DNA of 64,000 bases, from positions 186,001 through 250,000 of the forward strand of contig CANBCI010000001.1 of the NCBI GenBank assembly GCA_947367055.1. Direction: 5' to 3'. Origin of the DNA: an uncultured Alphaproteobacteria bacterium. Lineage in GTDB: Bacteria; Pseudomonadota; Alphaproteobacteria; Rs-D84. This document shows positions 43,164 through 50,502 of this stretch, in pieces. Every line of letters begins with the position of its first letter. The stretch's first letter is position 1. A program made the position numbers and the translations under genes. A model generated the notes under the pieces. That model was not told the DNA's origin and searched no databases. It saw only the letters and a program-made list of their open reading frames with translations.

Positions 43164-43775
43164 TTATTCAAAACATTTCTTAAGAGCGGCACCGGTATCC
43201 ACCTGATCTATGCGCTTGTTGCGTATTTCTTCGGCCGCCTTTATCTTTTGCTTGGCGATTATCAAATCCGGATGCGATTGCAGTTCTGTGTTCAATCTGT
43301 CAACCGCGTCGGTTATTTCGGATTCAGTTCTGACAAATATCGGCATAATCGAATCCGCCGCCCCATAAACAGCATTATATAGTTCGGTTTTGTTATCGTC
43401 AATAACAGATAAATATGCGCGGATATGTTCATCCTCGTGCGATAAAATCGCATTGTACGAACATGTATCCGGACTGTGCCGCAAATCAATTTTAACCAGA
43501 AAATCACTGTACCCTATGGTTGCCGCAACAGATTTTAACCCGACACAAAAACCGTCCTCAATCGGTGTTATATCCGCCGTTATATCATAATTGTCGACCA
43601 TGGTTGCAATGACATTCCCATGCAGATAATCCATCGGTGTCAGGGGTTGTACAACCTCCTTGGTCCAATCGGGGGTTTCAATATCAATTCGCGGCTTTAA
43701 TTTATAGTCCAGACAATCATCGGCATGCGCCGCCATCGCAAAAATCAAAAAAAATCCGATAATCAGCCGTTTCAT
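43164..43775 (-). CDS. Exported putative zinc protease-like protein (HExxH)
   Basis: 203 residues with a signal peptide (MKRLIIGFFLIFAMAAHA) and a HEDEH at residues 113-117 in the helix SHEDEHIRAYLSVI. HExxH is the zincin metal motif; the layout (short exported protein, HExxH, then a long helical C-terminus) recalls DUF922-like proteins, a tentative match. Several cysteines are spread through it. TATAAT lies 6 nt before the ATG without a Shine-Dalgarno, so it probably heads a leaderless message that includes rfbC and rfbD. Confidence 0.72.
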   Translation of the reverse strand: MKRLIIGFFLIFAMAAHADDCLDYKLKPRIDIETPDWTKEVVQPLTPMDYLHGNVIATMVDNYDITADITPIEDGFCVGLKSVAATIGYSDFLVKIDLRHSPDTCSYNAILSHEDEHIRAYLSVIDDNKTELYNAVYGAADSIMPIFVRTESEITDAVDRLNTELQSHPDLIIAKQKIKAAEEIRNKRIDQVDTGAALKKCFE

Positions 43776-43781
43776 AATCGG

Positions 43782-43787
43782 ATTATA
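43782..43787 (-). promoter_or_regulatory. -10 element 6 nt before the HExxH gene
   Basis: Minus-strand TATAAT at plus 43782-43787, six bases before the ATG. The -35 is weak. Consistent with leaderless transcription. Confidence 0.45.
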
Positions 43788-43835
43788 TCGGATAAAAGTA
43801 TAAATTTCTATTATTTTTAATCGGCACTTGCGGCA

Positions 43836-46256
43836 TTAAAAATCGCCCGCGCCCTGCTTCTTTAGATATTCGGCGACAAACGCGCTGCCGTATTGGCGGT
43901 ATAATTCCTCGGCCAGCAATACCGACGAACGCCCGGATTCAAACAGTCGCAGCAAACTGCCGAGCCCCCCAAGTTCCGTATTCAAAATAACGGATTCGCC
44001 CGTCACCGGCCGCGACAGCAATACCGCGCGCTTTAGATTCGGATATGCCTTGCCCTGGATAAACGCCATTTCAATCGGATTCAGATTCCAGTGCGCATAA
44101 TCGTTTGCGTCCGCGCCGGGATTACGGAAAAACATCACCGTCTGCGCCTGGCCGCGGACAACGTCGCCGATGCCCAGTTTATCAAGAACGTTCGCACGCT
44201 GGAATGCGACCATATATGCCTGACGATTCTTGCGCCCTTCCTGCAGGCCGGTGATAAAATTATCACGGAACATCTTGTTTTCCAGCATGGGCGCCGTTTC
44301 GTCAATCATAATCAGCGACGGATTTCCCCCCGACACCGTGACATTATTGATTCTGTGCAGAATATAGGATATAACCGCGGGGGCAAGCGTTTCATCCTGC
44401 AATATATCGGTAAAGTCAAACGTGGTAAGCCGCGCCTGCAGGTCCAGCGTATCTGACGCGTCATTAAACATATCGCCGTACTGCAGCGGATCAACCCATT
44501 TCTTTAACGCCGGACGCATGTTGCCGGCGGATGAAAAACAACTTTCCCACAGGTTTTTAAGCAATCTGTCGCGTTCCGGCAGATAATCAAAATTAACCGA
44601 AACCGCGCGCGCGATTTCATCCATTGATGCCGCATCGCTTTGCCCGGTTATCATCGCAAACCACCGCCGCAGAAAGGCCCTGTTTGCCGCCGTGTCCGCC
44701 ATTTTTAACGGATTTAATCTTGTTTCAAACTGTGCGGCCATGGGGTCGGTGTTTTTCTCGCGTCCCTGCATGGTGACGTATTTTCCGCCAACCGAAAGCG
44801 TAAATATCTCGGCACCCTTGTTTCTGTCAAAGAAAAACGCCTTTAACTTTTGATGACGCATCGCCTGTGCAATCAGGAAACTGAACAGTGTTGTTTTACC
44901 GCCGCCGGTCGGCCCGATGGTAAGCGTATGCCCCACCGCCGCCGGTGCGTCTGATACATGAAACTGGAATTGATACGGGGTTCCCTGCGCCGTTGGGAAT
45001 ACCACCAGCGGCCCCGGACCCCAGTCTGAATTTGCAACACCGCGCGGCTGGGTCGACATGGGAATACTGATTGCGGCCGTGCGTGACAACATCTTGAAAC
45101 TGCGCGGGAAAACATCAAATCCCGGAATCTGGGCGAACCATGAAACCTTGGATGCAAAGGTTTCAACTATCGGCGACACACCAAAAGATGCGGAAATTTT
45201 TCTAAATTCATCAATATATTTATCCAACTCGCCGGGCGTTTTTCCAAACAAGACAAACAACGGGTAAAAATTCACCAGACTTTGATTCCCCGACAGATTT
45301 TCATCCATGGCGCGGTTTGCGGCATCAATCTGGGAATGTGTGGAATCATTTTCATCTTCTGCGGTGGTGCGACGCTGGCGCAGGGCGACCTCAACATCCG
45401 CAGCCCCCATTATACGGAAACCGTTCATGCAAATCATTTCCGTCTGAATTGTGGAAACGGTGGTGAAAAATTCCTCGTCCAGGTAATCGGGCGATACACG
45501 GAACGACAGCATTGCCGCATATGATTCTTCGTTTCCGCTTATGTACCGAACCAGGCCGTTTTGTAAAAATTCCACATTGTCAACGGCGACCAAATCAGAA
45601 ATACTGTTATCGCAAACGGCGGGCGCGGGTTTTGAAATTGGGGACAAGATGCGCCCGAAAAACCGCGCCATATTGTCCGGCGATGTGTTTTTCAGCACAC
45701 TTGGCCTGTACGCTGCCAAAATTGATTCGATATAATTTCCATATTGATTTAATTTGTCGCGCGCCGACGCCCCCGACACCGACAGAACAATATAATAACT
45801 GTTCAGGAAAATACGCAGTCCCTGTGATTTCCATTTATCGTATATTTTCTGCAATACGGGCTGATGAAATTCATAATCTGTATTTTCATCGGCCGCATCA
45901 CGAACCATGTAAAAGCGCAAAGTTACATTCGGGTCATGAATCTGGTTGAACAGTTGCGTGCGCAAATCCAGAAATTTTTCACGGGTTGCGTCGTCCTGCA
46001 TGCTGGTTTGAACACCCGTGACACGATATGCGCGAATAAGCGACCCATCCGTCAATTCAATTGAATCATCATTAAAAACAGTCTTGAACGGCAGGTATCT
46101 GGCGTACGACGCGTAGCCAAAGCGCGGGAACACACGGCGAACCAATGCCGGTACGTACATCATCATCACGACAAACACCAGCACCGTTATCATCGCCAGA
46201 ACGATTGTCGTTATCGGGAATCCGCCGCCTGCAAAGTATTCAAAAAATCCGTTCAT
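43836..46256 (-). CDS. virB4: Type IV secretion ATPase VirB4
   Basis: 806 residues. An N-terminal membrane segment (TTIVLAMITVLVFVVMMMYV), the CagE/VirB4 N domain, Walker A IGPTGGGKTTLFSF near residue 455, and Walker B SLIMIDETAPML with the following GLQEGRKNRQAYMVAFQ. VirB4 energises assembly of type IV secretion channels and pili. It follows virB3 directly, the usual pair, but virB6 and others do not follow. Confidence 0.92.
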   Translation of the reverse strand: MNGFFEYFAGGGFPITTIVLAMITVLVFVVMMMYVPALVRRVFPRFGYASYARYLPFKTVFNDDSIELTDGSLIRAYRVTGVQTSMQDDATREKFLDLRTQLFNQIHDPNVTLRFYMVRDAADENTDYEFHQPVLQKIYDKWKSQGLRIFLNSYYIVLSVSGASARDKLNQYGNYIESILAAYRPSVLKNTSPDNMARFFGRILSPISKPAPAVCDNSISDLVAVDNVEFLQNGLVRYISGNEESYAAMLSFRVSPDYLDEEFFTTVSTIQTEMICMNGFRIMGAADVEVALRQRRTTAEDENDSTHSQIDAANRAMDENLSGNQSLVNFYPLFVLFGKTPGELDKYIDEFRKISASFGVSPIVETFASKVSWFAQIPGFDVFPRSFKMLSRTAAISIPMSTQPRGVANSDWGPGPLVVFPTAQGTPYQFQFHVSDAPAAVGHTLTIGPTGGGKTTLFSFLIAQAMRHQKLKAFFFDRNKGAEIFTLSVGGKYVTMQGREKNTDPMAAQFETRLNPLKMADTAANRAFLRRWFAMITGQSDAASMDEIARAVSVNFDYLPERDRLLKNLWESCFSSAGNMRPALKKWVDPLQYGDMFNDASDTLDLQARLTTFDFTDILQDETLAPAVISYILHRINNVTVSGGNPSLIMIDETAPMLENKMFRDNFITGLQEGRKNRQAYMVAFQRANVLDKLGIGDVVRGQAQTVMFFRNPGADANDYAHWNLNPIEMAFIQGKAYPNLKRAVLLSRPVTGESVILNTELGGLGSLLRLFESGRSSVLLAEELYRQYGSAFVAEYLKKQGAGDF

Positions 46257-46259
46257 GTT

Positions 46260-46556
46260 TTACGCCACCAATTTATTCGGTATCTTCTTTTTCATCAGTT
46301 GTATTTTTGCCGCAACAATCTGGCCCAGTTGTGGGTCGCGCTTTGAAAAGGCCGCCAAAATCATGTGCACCGCAATCACAGACAATAAAAACCACAGCGG
46401 ATTTATTACGCCCTGCCCCCGGGTTAATATCAGGCTAGCAACAAAAATCACCATGAATATCAAAAACTGAATTGTAAAGTTTATCACAGCAAGCATGTAC
46501 GGCACATAAAATATGCGCGCCGGGTTTGCCAAGGCTTTCAATACCTGCTGTTTCAT
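46260..46556 (-). CDS. virB3: VirB3-like inner-membrane protein
   Basis: 98 residues from ATG 46556, which has AGAGGAGAG before it (the track start is 34 codons too long). LKALANPARIFYVPYMLAVINF is the VirB3 N-terminus, followed by two membrane helices and ISVIAVHMILAAFSKRDPQL-type tail. Sits 3 nt upstream of virB4. Confidence 0.87.
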   Translation of the reverse strand: MKQQVLKALANPARIFYVPYMLAVINFTIQFLIFMVIFVASLILTRGQGVINPLWFLLSVIAVHMILAAFSKRDPQLGQIVAAKIQLMKKKIPNKLVA

Positions 46557-46587
46557 AATCTCTCCTCTGATGTTAAAAATTATAACA

Positions 46588-46781
46588 ATTTCAACAATTT
46601 TCAACAAGCATAAAAAGCATATGAAATCTTTTGTTAAAAGTGTTGAAAACATGCGCACTTTTCAACTGTTAATTACGGGCGCAAATTTTCAACAAATTTT
46701 TAAAAAACCGCAGAAAATCAATAAAAAATTGTTGAAAACCTGTTAAAAAAATATAAAAAAGCGTTTTCAACCGTTTCAACA
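46588..46781. repeat. Cluster of eight TTTCAAC/GTTGAAA motifs
   Basis: An AT-rich gap holds TTTTCAACA-type 9-mers at 46598, 46641 (reverse), 46659, 46686, 46730 (reverse) and 46764, plus TTTCAAC at 46589 and 46774. Several TGTTAAAA variants lie among them. Both orientations occur and spacing is irregular. The 9-mer TTTTCAACA differs from the DnaA box TTATCCACA at two positions. It lies between virB3 and rpmJ, which are divergent. Confidence 0.7.
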
Positions 46782-46816
46782 GGCACTATAAAAACAACAA
46801 ATAATATAATAATTAT

Positions 46817-46844
46817 TTGATTTTTTCCAAAAAGCGTTTATAAT
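46817..46844 (+). promoter_or_regulatory. rpmJ promoter
   Basis: TTGATT (46817-46822), 16-bp spacer, TATAAT (46839-46844), about 22 nt before the rpmJ ATG. Confidence 0.65.
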
Positions 46845-46866
46845 CGGCAGGCAAAAAGGATTTGAT

Positions 46867-47001
46867 ATGAAATTTTTGAGTTCATTAAAGGCTTGGAAAA
46901 AACGCGGCAATGTAAAACAGATTCGCCGTGGCAAGCAGGTTATCTTGATTGATCCGGATAATCCGAAGTTCAAGGCCAAGCAGGGCTTTAAGAAAAAATA
47001 A
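46867..47001 (+). CDS. rpmJ: Ribosomal protein L36 (bL36, cysteine-free type)
   Basis: Below the track's size limit. 44 residues: MKFLSSLKAWKKRGNVKQIRRGKQVILIDPDNPKFKAKQGFKKK. This is the zinc-free form of bL36, lacking the CxxC pairs, as in most alphaproteobacteria. AAAAAGGA precedes the ATG; a terminator follows. Confidence 0.93.
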   Translation: MKFLSSLKAWKKRGNVKQIRRGKQVILIDPDNPKFKAKQGFKKK

Positions 47002-47034
47002 GGCCTGGTGTCGTAATTGCGACATGTGAAATTT

Positions 47035-47061
47035 ATGCCCTTTATCGGGCATATTTTTATT
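47035..47061. terminator. Terminator between rpmJ and sufD-like gene
   Basis: ATGCCC-TTTATC-GGGCAT followed by ATTTTTATTT on the plus strand; next to the stop of the convergent sufD-like gene. Confidence 0.7.
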
Positions 47062-47741
47062 TAGAACAACGGCAAATCATTTATAAATGCATCACGCATG
47101 GCGATGTTGGCCTCTGCCCCGGAAAGACCGGAGGCACGTAAAAATTGTATTTGCGGGGCGCTGGGGTGAAATATGGCCGCACCGTGTTCGGCCGATTTTG
47201 GAACGGAATTTATTCTTTGCATGGGTATAAATGTTATTTTTGCCGTTTTGTGTGCCAACGCCGCGAATGAAATATCCGAAACCGCGCCCGTCGCATTTTT
47301 TTCAATTTCGGCCGCGCCGGACAATTTTGTCACAGAATTTTTGTCCGCAACTAGTTTTGTGTTAATTAAAATCGTTGTATCCGTGGCAATATGTTTCGCA
47401 TTTATATTCAAATTAAACATGTCGCCGTTTTCAATAATTACATGTCCGCGAATTTCAGAATTTTTCCCGGCGTTTTTTATTAAAAAATTCAAAAAGGCCG
47501 GCTTTTTATTTTTTAAATTTACGCTTACAAACACTTTTTGATTCGCCGCCCGCAGGTCCAGGTTCAATTTGTTTTCACCCGACAATTCACCAACATATAT
47601 TATATGAATTGGCAGATCATAATTCTTATCAATTACCCCGTTTTTTATTGTCGACAGTTCTGATGCAAACACGCCGTCGCGGTAAACTATTGTTTCCGCA
47701 GGAAATGTTTTTATATTGAATTGATTCCACATGTATGACAT
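47061..47741 (-). CDS. Short SufB/SufD-family protein
   Basis: 226 residues from ATG 47741; the track start at 48113 lies inside ychF on the other strand and is wrong. The beta-helix core (KVFVSVNLKNKKPAFLNFLIKNAGKNSEIRGHVIIENGDMFNLNI) and the C-terminal helix FLRASGLSGAEANIAMRDAFI match SufD, part of the SufBCD Fe-S scaffold. At about half the usual 400+ residues it lacks the N-terminal domain. No sufB/sufC neighbours here. TATAAT sits 9 nt before the ATG with TTGAAT 17 bp further up. Confidence 0.72.
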   Translation of the reverse strand: MSYMWNQFNIKTFPAETIVYRDGVFASELSTIKNGVIDKNYDLPIHIIYVGELSGENKLNLDLRAANQKVFVSVNLKNKKPAFLNFLIKNAGKNSEIRGHVIIENGDMFNLNINAKHIATDTTILINTKLVADKNSVTKLSGAAEIEKNATGAVSDISFAALAHKTAKITFIPMQRINSVPKSAEHGAAIFHPSAPQIQFLRASGLSGAEANIAMRDAFINDLPLF

Positions 47742-47750
47742 ATTATTTGC

Positions 47751-47779
47751 ATTATAAAGGATTTTGACATGGGATTCAA
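47751..47779 (-). promoter_or_regulatory. Promoter of the sufD-like gene
   Basis: Minus strand TTGAAT (47774-47779), 17-bp spacer, TATAAT (47751-47756), leaving at most a couple of untranslated bases. Confidence 0.55.
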
Positions 47780-48848
47780 TTGTGGAATTGTAGGTCTGCC
47801 GAATGTCGGCAAATCGACATTGTTTAACGCCTTGACGCAAAGCGCCGCCGCAGACGCGCAAAATTATCCGTTTTGCACGATAGAACCGAATACCGGACGC
47901 GTGGTTGTGCCGGACGCGACACTGATGCGGTTGGCGGATGCGGCCAAATCGCAAAAAATTATTCCGACGCAGCTGGAAATAGTCGACATTGCGGGCCTGG
48001 TCAAGGGTGCAAGTGCGGGCGAGGGACTGGGAAATAAATTTCTGGGCAATATTTTGGCGACTGACGCGATAATTCATGTTGTTCGTTGCTTTGAAAACGA
48101 CGACATAGTTCATGTTAATGGCCGCATAGACCCACTGTCCGACATTGAAACGATTGAAACGGAACTGATGCTGGCGGATATGGAAAGCTTGGAAAAGCAG
48201 ATAAAAAATCTGGAGAAAAAGGCCCGTGGCCTGGACAAGGAGGCCGCAAAATTATTGTCTGATGCGTGTGCAATTCGTGATGCGCTGGCGCGCGGGGTGC
48301 CGGCACGTGCGGGTGATACGGATGCGGCGCCGTTTAATTTGCTGACGGCAAAGCCGGTTATTTATGTCTGTAATGTAGAAGAAGCCGCCGCCGCCAGTGG
48401 CAACAAATATTCGGACATGGTTCGCGAAAAATTTGGAAACACGGCCCCGGTATTGGTAATATCATCAAAAATTGAAATGGAAATTTCACAAATTGTTGAT
48501 GTGGACGAACGCAAAATGTTTCTGGATGATTTGGGTCTGAACGAATCAGGTTTGGACCAGGTTATAAAAACAGGTTATGCGACACTGGGCCTGCAGACAT
48601 TTTACACCGTTGGCCCCAAGGAGGCGCATGCCTGGACAATTACGCGCGGCATGACCGCCCCCCAGGCGGCGGGAAAAATCCACACCGATTTTGAAAAGGG
48701 ATTTATTCGTGCGGAAATTATAACGCCGACCGACTTTTTAGAATTAGGTGGCGAGGTTGCCGTCAAAGAGGCGGGACGCATGAAATTGGTCGGTCGTGAT
48801 TATGTAATGCAGGACGGTGATATTTGCCATTTCCTGTTCAATAATTAA
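47769..48848 (+). CDS. ychF: Ribosome-associated ATPase YchF (OLA1 family)
   Basis: 359 residues. Obg-like P-loop GLPNVGKSTLFNALT, PFCTIEPN, DIAGLVKGASAGEGLGNKFL, and a C-terminal TGS domain (AWTITRGMTAPQAAGKIHTDFEKGFIRAEI). Prefers ATP and binds ribosomes; implicated in stress and translation start. AAAGGA lies before the ATG. Divergent from the sufD-like gene with overlapping promoter DNA. Confidence 0.96.
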   Translation: MGFNCGIVGLPNVGKSTLFNALTQSAAADAQNYPFCTIEPNTGRVVVPDATLMRLADAAKSQKIIPTQLEIVDIAGLVKGASAGEGLGNKFLGNILATDAIIHVVRCFENDDIVHVNGRIDPLSDIETIETELMLADMESLEKQIKNLEKKARGLDKEAAKLLSDACAIRDALARGVPARAGDTDAAPFNLLTAKPVIYVCNVEEAAAASGNKYSDMVREKFGNTAPVLVISSKIEMEISQIVDVDERKMFLDDLGLNESGLDQVIKTGYATLGLQTFYTVGPKEAHAWTITRGMTAPQAAGKIHTDFEKGFIRAEIITPTDFLELGGEVAVKEAGRMKLVGRDYVMQDGDICHFLFNN

Positions 48849-48855
48849 AATATTA

Positions 48856-48886
48856 TAAAAATACCGGCATTTGCCGGTGTTTTTAT
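48856..48886. terminator. Terminator between ychF and dnaG
   Basis: AAATACCGGCA-TT-TGCCGGTGTTTTTATA, bidirectional between convergent genes. Confidence 0.82.
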
Positions 48887-50502
48887 ATCGAAATCAGTGT
48901 TTCCAGTTTGTCGTTGGTGCGGGCAATCTCGTTGTCTATGCGTATAATTTCTTCGCGCGCAAATTCATCGCCATTAAGCATTTTTGACATCAGTTCACGT
49001 TTTTGAAAATTTAATTTTTCAATATATTTTTGCGCCTTTAACGACACCAAATATTTTTCAGCCCCGTCGCGCGACAGGTTCATATCCGTTGCATCGCGGT
49101 CAAAGTCTATGTTTAATGACGCCAGAAAGTCACCATATCTTTCCGCTAAATCCGGGTATGCGCCGATAATATAGACCAGCGTATTTATCGTTACCGCGTC
49201 GATTTCGGGCACCGGGGCGGCCGACTTTGCATTACCGCCCTTTTTCCATTTGTGCCATTCGTTGAATTTTCGTGAATTGTATTCGTTGACGTATTCACGC
49301 CGCAGCGCGGGGTCTTGTATTTTTTCCAGTTCTTTGTCCAGGAATTTTTCCGCGGATGCGCGGCCGCCCGGGGTCGAAACCAGAAAATTATTGTTTGTTG
49401 TATTCCACAAGAAATCCACCAGCGGTGTTGCGTCGTCTATGATTTTTCGCATCTGTGCGTCGCCGCCGTTTTTTAGCACCTCGTCCGGATCCTTGCCGCC
49501 GGTGACGAATGCAAACCGAATGTCGGATGTGTCGCGCAAAAACGGCATCACAATTGCGCATGCGCGGGCGGCGGCCTTTTGTCCGGCCTTGTCCCCGTCA
49601 AAGCAAAACGTAATGTTTCGGTTTGATTTGCACAGGATTGCGATATGGTCTTCGGTCAGTGCGGTCCCAAGTGGCGCAACCGTTTCGCCAAAGCCGTGCG
49701 ACTGCATCTGAATTGCGTCAATCTGGCCCTCGACGACTATGCTGCGGCCGGCGCGATATATTGCGTCGCGCGCAAAGTTTAACCCGAATATCGTCTTGCG
49801 CTTGTGAAACATTTCGGTGTCGGTCGTGTTCATGTATTTCGGTTCCGATCCGTCCATACTGCGGCCGGAAAACGCAACGATTTGTCCGCGTGTGTTAAAT
49901 ATCGGAAACATCAACCGGTCGCGGAAAAAATCATACATGCCGTATTCGCCGCGCCGGCAAAGACCCGTTGAAACAAGTGCATCCTGTTTCACATTCGCCA
50001 TTGTGTTTGCGACGATATTGTTTTTCGGCGCGTATCCGATACGGTATTTTTTTATCATGTCATCCGTAAAGCCGCGCCCGCGGATATACGAAAGCGCATG
50101 TGCGCCCGCGTCTTCGAATAATTTTTGCTGATATAATTTTGCGGCGCGTTCCGTAATGGACAAGTATGTGTCTTCGCGCGCAACCTGTGCCGGGTCGCGT
50201 GGTTTATATTCGGGTAGTTTTAATCCTGCTTGATTTGCCAGTTCCGCAATTGCCGCACGAAAATCCATATTGTTCGTTTTCATGGTGAACGAAATTATGT
50301 CGCCGTGTTCCCCGCATCCGAAACAGTGGTAAAATCCCTTTTCCTCGTTTACGGAAAAACTGGCGGTTTTTTCATTATGGAACGGACAGCAACCCCAGTA
50401 ATTCTGCCCCTTTTTGACGAGTGGTACGCGCCGACCGACAACGTCCACGATTGATAATCGTGCACGCAGTTCATCGGTAAAATTGCGGTCATATCCGGCC
50501 AT
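48883..50502 (-). CDS. dnaG: DNA primase DnaG
   Basis: 539 residues. The CHC2 zinc finger (CCPFHNEKTASFSVNEEKGFYHCFGCGEHGD) begins near residue 40. The TOPRIM catalytic core has VEGQIDAIQMQ, GTALTEDH and FCFDGDKAGQKA. The C-terminal helicase-binding part is short compared with the usual 580-650. The ATG overlaps the topA stop as TAATG. Confidence 0.96.
   Translation of the reverse strand: MAGYDRNFTDELRARLSIVDVVGRRVPLVKKGQNYWGCCPFHNEKTASFSVNEEKGFYHCFGCGEHGDIISFTMKTNNMDFRAAIAELANQAGLKLPEYKPRDPAQVAREDTYLSITERAAKLYQQKLFEDAGAHALSYIRGRGFTDDMIKKYRIGYAPKNNIVANTMANVKQDALVSTGLCRRGEYGMYDFFRDRLMFPIFNTRGQIVAFSGRSMDGSEPKYMNTTDTEMFHKRKTIFGLNFARDAIYRAGRSIVVEGQIDAIQMQSHGFGETVAPLGTALTEDHIAILCKSNRNITFCFDGDKAGQKAAARACAIVMPFLRDTSDIRFAFVTGGKDPDEVLKNGGDAQMRKIIDDATPLVDFLWNTTNNNFLVSTPGGRASAEKFLDKELEKIQDPALRREYVNEYNSRKFNEWHKWKKGGNAKSAAPVPEIDAVTINTLVYIIGAYPDLAERYGDFLASLNIDFDRDATDMNLSRDGAEKYLVSLKAQKYIEKLNFQKRELMSKMLNGDEFAREEIIRIDNEIARTNDKLETLISI

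Noticed and set aside
46588-46781. CRISPR array or definite oriC
   Set aside because: Motifs are 7-9 nt, irregularly spaced and in both orientations, so not CRISPR; oriC is not claimed because dnaA, parAB or hemE are not adjacent and the motif is not a consensus DnaA box.
47742-48113. Long N-terminal extension of the sufD-like ORF
   Set aside because: It runs antisense through ychF; the real start is at 47741 with a promoter just before it.
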